Assembly (NCBI RefSeq): GCF_030247195.1
Contig: NC_080672.1
Span: 365,606,271 to 365,670,270, forward strand
Length of the DNA: 64,000 nucleotides
Reading direction: 5' to 3'
From: Topomyia yanbarensis
Lineage: Eukaryota > Arthropoda > Insecta > Diptera > Culicidae
Made by a program: the position numbers and the translations under genes. The notes under the pieces are model-generated. The model made no database searches. It worked only from the letters and a program-made list of their open reading frames with translations, and had not been told where the DNA came from. Shown here one piece after another: positions 58,490 through 64,000 of the stretch (position 1 is its first letter; every line of letters begins with the position of its first letter).

Positions 58490-59625
58490 TTTTCAACTCC
58501 ATTTTTTAATTTTTTCATTTTTCCGTCTTTCCGTTTTTCCGTCTATCCGTCTTTCCATCTTTCCGTCTTTCCGTTTTTCCGTTTTTCCGTTTTTCCGTCT
58601 ATCCGTCTTTCCATCTTTCCGTCTTTCCGTTTTTCCGTTTTTCCGTCTTTCCGCCTTTCCGTCTTTCCGTCTTTCCGTCTTTCCGTTTTTCCGTTTTTCC
58701 GTTTTTCCGTCTTTCCGTCTTTCCGTTTTTCCGTCGTTCCGTCTTTCCGTCTTTCCGTCTTTCCGTTTTTCCGTCTATCCGTCTTTCCGTCTTTCCGTCT
58801 TTCCGTTTTTCCGTCTTTCCGTCTTTCCGTCTTTCCGTCTTTCCGTTTTTCCGTTTTTCCGTCTTTCCGTCGTTCCGTCTTTCCGTCTTTCCGTCTTTCC
58901 GTCTTTCCGTCTTTCCGTCTTTCCGTCTTTCCGTCTTTCCGTCTTTCCGTCTTTCCGTCTTTCCGTCTTTCCGTCTTTCCGTCTTTCCGTTTTTCCGTTT
59001 TTCCGTCTTTCCATCTTTCCGTCTTTCCGTCTTTCCGTCTTTCCGTTTTTCCGTTTTTCCGTCTTTCCGTCGTTCCGTCTTTCCGTCTTTCCGTCTTTCC
59101 GTCTTTCCGTCTTTCCGTCTTTCCGTCTTTCCGTCTTTCCGTCTTTCCGTCTTTCCGTCTTTCCGTCTTTCCGTCTTTCCGTTTTTCCGTTTTTCCGTCT
59201 TTCCATCTTTCCGTCTTTCCGTCTTTCCGTTTTTCCGTTTTTCCGTCTTTCCGTCGTTCCGTCTTTCCGTCTTTCCGTCTTTCCGTCTTTCCGTCTTTCC
59301 GTCTTTCCGTCTTTCCGTCTTTCCGTCTTTCCGTCTTTCCGTCTTTCCGTCTTTCCGTCTTTCCGTCTTTCCGTCTTTCCGTCTTTCCGTCTTTCCGTCT
59401 TTCCGTCTTTCCGTCTTTCCGTCTTTCCGTCTTTCCGTCTTTCCGTCTTTCCGTCTTTCCGTCTTTCCGTCTTTCCGTCTTTCCGTCTTTCCGTCTTTCC
59501 GTCTTTCCGTCTTTCCGTCTTTCCGTTTTTCCGTCTTTCCGTCTTTCCGTCTATCCGTCTATCCGTCTATCCGTCTTTCCGTCTTTCCGTCTATCCGTCT
59601 TTCCGTCTTTCCGTCTTTTTATGTT
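58490..59625. repeat. 8-bp array (CTTTCCGT)n
   Basis: About 135 copies of CTTTCCGT with blocks of TTTTCCGT, CTATCCGT and CGTTCCGT. Several long blocks recur in the same order (for example around 58850-59000 and 59040-59190), a sign of larger segmental duplication inside the array. Pyrimidines lie on the plus strand. Eight is not a multiple of three and the unit has no stop, so the 'FRLSVFPS' frame of 469 residues is an artefact. Confidence 0.97.
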
Positions 59626-59694
59626 TTATTTTTATGTCTTTTTGGCTTTCCATTTTTCTTCTTTCGTCTTTCCCTCCTTCGTATTTGGTCCCTT

Positions 59695-59790
59695 CACAAA
59701 AACAAGAAACAGGAAACTGGAAACAGGAAACTGGAAACAGGAAACTGGAAACAGGAAACAGGAAACAGGAAAAAAAGAAACAAGAAATAG
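59695..59790. repeat. 7-bp array (GGAAACA / GGAAACT)
   Basis: About twelve units, the same sequence type as flanks the AACCTGG array at 10.88 kb. Confidence 0.9.
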
Positions 59791-59819
59791 AAGACACGAA
59801 AAACAAATAAAACAGGAAA

Positions 59820-60375
59820 GGAAAAAGTAAACCGTAAACAGAAAACAAAAAAACAGAAAAAAAGAAAAGCAGAAGAACAGAAAAACTGAAAAACAGAAAA
59901 GCAGAAAAGCAGAAAAACAGAAAAACGGAAAAACAGAAAAACAGCAAAACAGAAAAACAGAAAAACAGAAAAACAGAAAAACAGAAAAACAGAAAAACAG
60001 AAGAACAGAAAAACAGAAAAACAGAAAAACAGAAAAACAGAAAAACAAAAAAACAGAAAAACAGAAAAACAGAAAAACAGAAAAACAGATAAACAGAAAA
60101 ACAAAAAAAACAAAAAGACAGAAAAACAGAAAAATAAAAAACAAAAACAGAAAAACAGAGAAGCAAAAAAGAGAAATAAAAAACAGTTAAACAAAAAACA
60201 GAAAAAAACTGCACAACAAATAAAACAGAAGAACAGCAAAACGAAAAACAGAAAAGCGAAAGCAGAAGAAGAAAATACAAAACAACAAAAGAACAGAAAC
60301 AAAGAAAAGTAAACAAAACAGGAAAACATGAAAACAGAAAGTGGAAAACATAAAAACAAAAAGTGGAAAACAAAA
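59820..60375. repeat. 8-bp array (AGAAAAAC)n
   Basis: Regular ACAGAAAA units from about 59880 to 60160, then degenerate. It is the same unit as at 11640-12330. Confidence 0.93.
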
Positions 60376-61615
60376 ACGAGAATGAAAACGAAAATGAAAA
60401 CGAAAACGAAAACGAAAAAACGAAAAAACGAAAAAACGAAAAAACGAAAAAACGAAAAAACGAAAAAACGAAAAAACGAAAAAACGAAAAAACGAAAAAA
60501 CGAAAAAACGAAAAAACGAAAAAACGAAAAAACGAAAAAACGAAAAAACGAAAAAACGAAAAAACGAAAAAACGAAAAAACGAAAAAACGAAAAAACGAA
60601 AAAACGAAAAAACGAAAAAACGAAAAAACGAAAAAACGAAAAAACGAAAAAACGAAAAAACGAAAAAACAAAAAAACGAAAAAACGAAAAAACGAAAAAA
60701 CGAAAAAACGAAAAAACGAAAAAACGAAAAAACGAAAAAACGAAAAAACGAAAAAACGAAAAAACGAAAAAACGAAAAAACGAAAAAACGAAAAAACGAA
60801 AAAACGAAAAAACGAAAAAACGAAAAAACGAAAAAACGAAAAAACGAAAAAACGAAAAAACGAAAAAACGAAAAAACCAAAAAACAAAAAAACGAAAAAA
60901 CGAAAAAACGAAGAAACGAAAAAACGAAAAAACGAAAAAACGAAAAAACGAAAAAACGAAAAAACGAAAAAACGAAAAAACGAAAAAACGAAAAAACTAA
61001 AAAACGAAAAAACGAAAAAACGAAAAAACGAAAAAACGAAAAAACGAAAAAACGAAAAAACCAAAAAACGAAAAAACGAAAAAACGAAAAAACAAAAAAA
61101 CGAAAAAACCAAAAAACGAAAAAACGAAAAAACGAAAAAACGAAAAAACGAAAAAACGAAAAAACGAAAAAACGAAAAAACGAAAAAACGAAAAAACGAA
61201 AAAACGAAAAAACGAAAAAACGAAAAAACGAAAAAAACGAAAAAAACGAAAAAACGAAAAAACGAAAAAACGAAAAAACGAAAAAACGAAAAAACGAAAA
61301 AACGAAAAAACGAAAAAACGAAAAAACGAAAAAACGAAAAAACGAAAAAACGAAAAAACGAAAAAACGAAAAAACTAAAAAAACGAAAAAACGAAAAAAC
61401 AAAAAAACGAAAAAACAAAAAAAAACGAAAAAACGAAAAAACGAAAAAACGAAAAAACGAAAAAACGAAAAAACAAAAAAACGAAAAAACGAAAAAACGA
61501 AAAAACGAAAAAACGAAAAAACGAAAAAACGAAAAAACGAAAAAACGAAAAAACGAAAAAACGAAAAAACGAAAAAACGAAAAAACGAAAAAACGAAAAA
61601 ACGAAAAAACAAAAA
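60376..61615. repeat. 8-bp array (CGAAAAAA)n
   Basis: A short 6-bp start (AAAACG) grades into about 150 copies of CGAAAAAA, with rare CAAAAAAA, CCAAAAAA or CTAAAAAA variants and a few 1-bp slips. The KKRKNEKT and FFVFSFFR readings on the two strands are artefacts of a stop-free 8-bp unit. Confidence 0.98.
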
Positions 61616-61950
61616 AACAAAAAAACCAAAAAACCAAAAAACCAAAAAACCAAAAAACCAAAAAACCAAAAAACCAAAAAAACCAAAAAACCAAAAAACC
61701 AAAAAACGAAAAAACGAAAAAACGGAAAAACGGAAAAACGGAAAAACGGAATAACGAAAAAACGAAAAAACCAAAAAACCAAAAAACGAAAAAACGAAAA
61801 AACGAAAAAACGAAAAAACGAAAAAACCAAAAAAAAACAAAAAAACGAAAAAAACGGAAAAAACGGAAAAACGGAAAAAAACAGAAAAACGGAAGATCGG
61901 AAAACGAAAAAACGGAAAAACGGAAGAACGGAAAACGGAAAAAACCGGAA
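61616..61950. repeat. Variant blocks (CCAAAAAA)n and (CGGAAAAA)n
   Basis: A homogeneous block of CCAAAAAA (about 61620-61705) is followed by CGGAAAAA units, CGAAAAAA again, and a degenerate end. This records step-wise replacement of one unit by point variants. Confidence 0.92.
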
Positions 61951-62420
61951 TAAACAAAAACAGAAAAGCAGAAAACAGGAAAAGAGGGAAACAGAAAAAC
62001 TAAGAACAGAAAAATAAAATGGAAAATGAAAACAAAGCGAAACTAAAACGAAGCACTAAAAATGAAAACGCAAACTAAAACGAAACACCAAAAACTAAAA
62101 TCGAAAAACGAACAACGGAAAACAAAAAACGGAAAACAGAAACCGAAAAAGAGAAAACGAAAAGCAGAAAACGAAAAACCCAAACCCAAAAACCAAAAAC
62201 CAAAAACCAAAAACAAATACCAAATACCAAATACCAAAAACCAAACTAAACTAAAAATCGAAAAACTAAAAACGAGAAACAAGAAATGGAAATTTCAAAA
62301 CGAAAAATCAAAAAACGAAGAATAGAAAAAGCGAAACGTAAAACCACAAAAGAAAAACGAACAATCAAAAACAATAAACCGAAAAAGAAAACTGAAAATA
62401 AAATGCTTAGAAAGGATAAA
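61951..62420. repeat. Degenerate A-rich tail of the repeat field
   Basis: Units such as CAAAAACC, AATACCAA and CGAAAAAC decay toward ordinary sequence. No gene. Confidence 0.75.
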
Positions 62421-64000
62421 AGTGAGTTCCAGTAATGTACAATTGCGGAGAACAGATTTTAAGCAATGCAATTTAATACTCTTAAAGACAACATAACATC
62501 TATTGCGCTTCCTAAATTGATAAAAATCACGTGAACCAGTAGAGAAATAAGCCATTTCTATTATATCTATTTATTTACAAGTAAACCCAACAAAACAAAA
62601 TGACGTTTCACTATAGTTGTAATGACTTGCGAACATATCACAAAATAAACAAGTGGAATAGCTCAAACGAAAACATGCGAAAAAGAATTTTCCACTCTAT
62701 CACCAGGGTTTGATCCTGACATCCTTATCGACTCCGACGCAATCATATTGCCCTATGCTACAGTACAGCGATGGATAGAGAACTATCACAGCGCATGAGA
62801 AATAGTGCGGGTCTTAAGACCTCTCAGATGATCAATTCGTTTGATTGATTGTAGGTGATACTGTTTTGTAGGCAATCCCTATTCTCCTTCCGCTCAAAGG
62901 TATTTGATCTTTACCGGCTTTCACATTACTATTAGTAATTGCAACATGTGCACTGACTTTGTGATGACAGGATCAAAGAAGCAGTGTGTGCAATCATCTG
63001 TTCCCTTTTTCATGCGTTTCATTTACGCTATTCCACTTTTTCATTTCTCGATTTGTTTCCCTGTTACCACAACCACAATTGAACAGGTATTGACTACTTT
63101 CACGTCAAAATCAAAAATATATTCGAAAAATCTTAGAAATAGACTTGCCCGGATTTTTAAATTTTCCGTTTCGTAATTCCCGTTATAAGTTATACTTTTG
63201 GAACACCAAGAATAAAAAGATTGACTTCTTATTCTTAACAACACAAACAGTATGAAATTGATGCCTTGTTCTGATATTCTAGTACTACCAAAAAGGTCGA
63301 CTTAAAACCTACTCATACATAGCAATGCGGATTTCCCACGCATATTCGTGAACCAGAGTTTAATCGCCTTTAAATCTAGTTGCCGCTTCATTTGCTAAGC
63401 AACTTTCAACATTAGTTTCAACAACTTGTTCAGAGCCGATTCCACTCATCTGGAATTGATTGCAACTGATAGAGAAGTAAATTTTGTTACCAGGAAATGA
63501 AATTAGTTTCTCTCTCTCGCTCTAAAGTGGGATTGATCCATAAAATTAAATCCGTAACTGATGGGCAAGCGAAAAGTACAACCGGATGGGCAAAGCTAGT
63601 TACTCAAGAGGCATGAGATTGCCGGAGCAAATTGAATTAAAGTCAACTGGTGCAAAACTTGTCGCTGCAGTTTCCTTCCGTTTGCTTATTTCCAGAACAA
63701 GCACTACCCGATCTTGACTGCTTGACTGCACTGGCATCGAGCGAGACTCAGAACAAAGCCAAACGAACGGCGACAGCGGAGACAGCGGTGGACTCGACTT
63801 TGACCAACCCGGGAGGAGGGAATGAAATATGCATGAATGGCTCACTTCAGGACTGTGTTCTTTTTCGTACCATCGCTTAGTTCCGGGTGCAATAAAGCTC
63901 TAGATTGAATGAATGGGAGAAAACCAATAAACGTACCCCCACATCCCACCGTCACCATTCTTGGAACGGACTGCTCAAGGTGGCTTGCATAGTATGTCAC
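62421..64000. other. No gene recognised
   Basis: More complex sequence returns. A possible acceptor (TTATTTCCAG at about 63686-63695) precedes a GC-richer stretch to about 63840, but I could not support an exon. Confidence 0.4.

Noticed and set aside
58401..59810. Plus-strand open frame of 469 residues (FRLSVFPS repeats)
   Set aside because: Reading of the (CTTTCCGT)n array; no gene context or codon constraint.
59591..61957. Minus-strand open frame of about 788 residues (Phe/Val/Ser/Arg-rich)
   Set aside because: Produced by a stop-free 8-bp repeat; the same block is open in several frames on both strands.
63650..63880. Possible exon after TTATTTCCAG
   Set aside because: No in-frame donor, no motif, and a stop in one likely frame within 30 bases.

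Overview
The window looks like dipteran nuclear DNA, most likely from a culicine mosquito such as Aedes. It is AT-rich and gene-poor, and is dominated by LINEs, MITEs, fold-back elements and short tandem repeats. The mosquito assignment rests on a DD37E (ITm) mariner-like transposase, an RNase H-bearing I-group LINE, and two secreted proteins with the double odorant-binding-protein (OBP) layout of mosquito atypical OBPs. No bacterial signals (operons, Shine-Dalgarno sites) are present.

Layout. 1-1330: MITE and LINE fragments. 1342-6790: a full-length I-group LINE with a 13-bp target-site duplication, an intact ORF1, and an ORF2 broken by two frameshifts. 8267-9029: a MITE. 9265-9465: one clean internal exon of an unidentified host gene. 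10.88-12.97 kb: arrays of 7-, 8- and 6-bp GAAAC-type repeats. 13-29 kb: dispersed repeats, a (TA)n array, an R1-type LINE fragment, several long-armed inverted repeats and two hAT-type MITEs with perfect 8-bp duplications. 30.4-32.5 kb (minus) and 40.4-41.5 kb (plus): two divergent, apparently intronless OBP-like genes with TATA boxes. 34.4-35.05 kb: a 116-bp satellite. 35.3-36.3 kb: (ATGAATCAA)n and (TA)n. 36.4-39.1 kb: three MITE-like elements, one nested. 42.7-43.7 kb: a DD37E transposase gene with one in-frame stop. 43.8-49.0 kb: three large hairpin-forming elements, one carrying a nested MITE. 49.8-55.2 kb: decayed LINE and mariner pieces, another inverted repeat and a possible tRNA-derived repeat. 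58.5-62.4 kb: nearly 4 kb of 8-bp and related arrays.

The two host genes are the biological centre. Both encode a signal peptide and two cysteine-patterned OBP-like domains. The minus-strand gene adds a cysteine-free tail of about ten 29-residue leucine/glutamine-rich repeats, predicted here to be paired short amphipathic helices; the plus-strand paralogue lacks them. This tailed OBP is the strongest candidate for something undescribed. Second is the concentration of long inverted repeats, which could give double-stranded RNA if transcribed. All homology calls come from reading motifs by eye; no database was searched.
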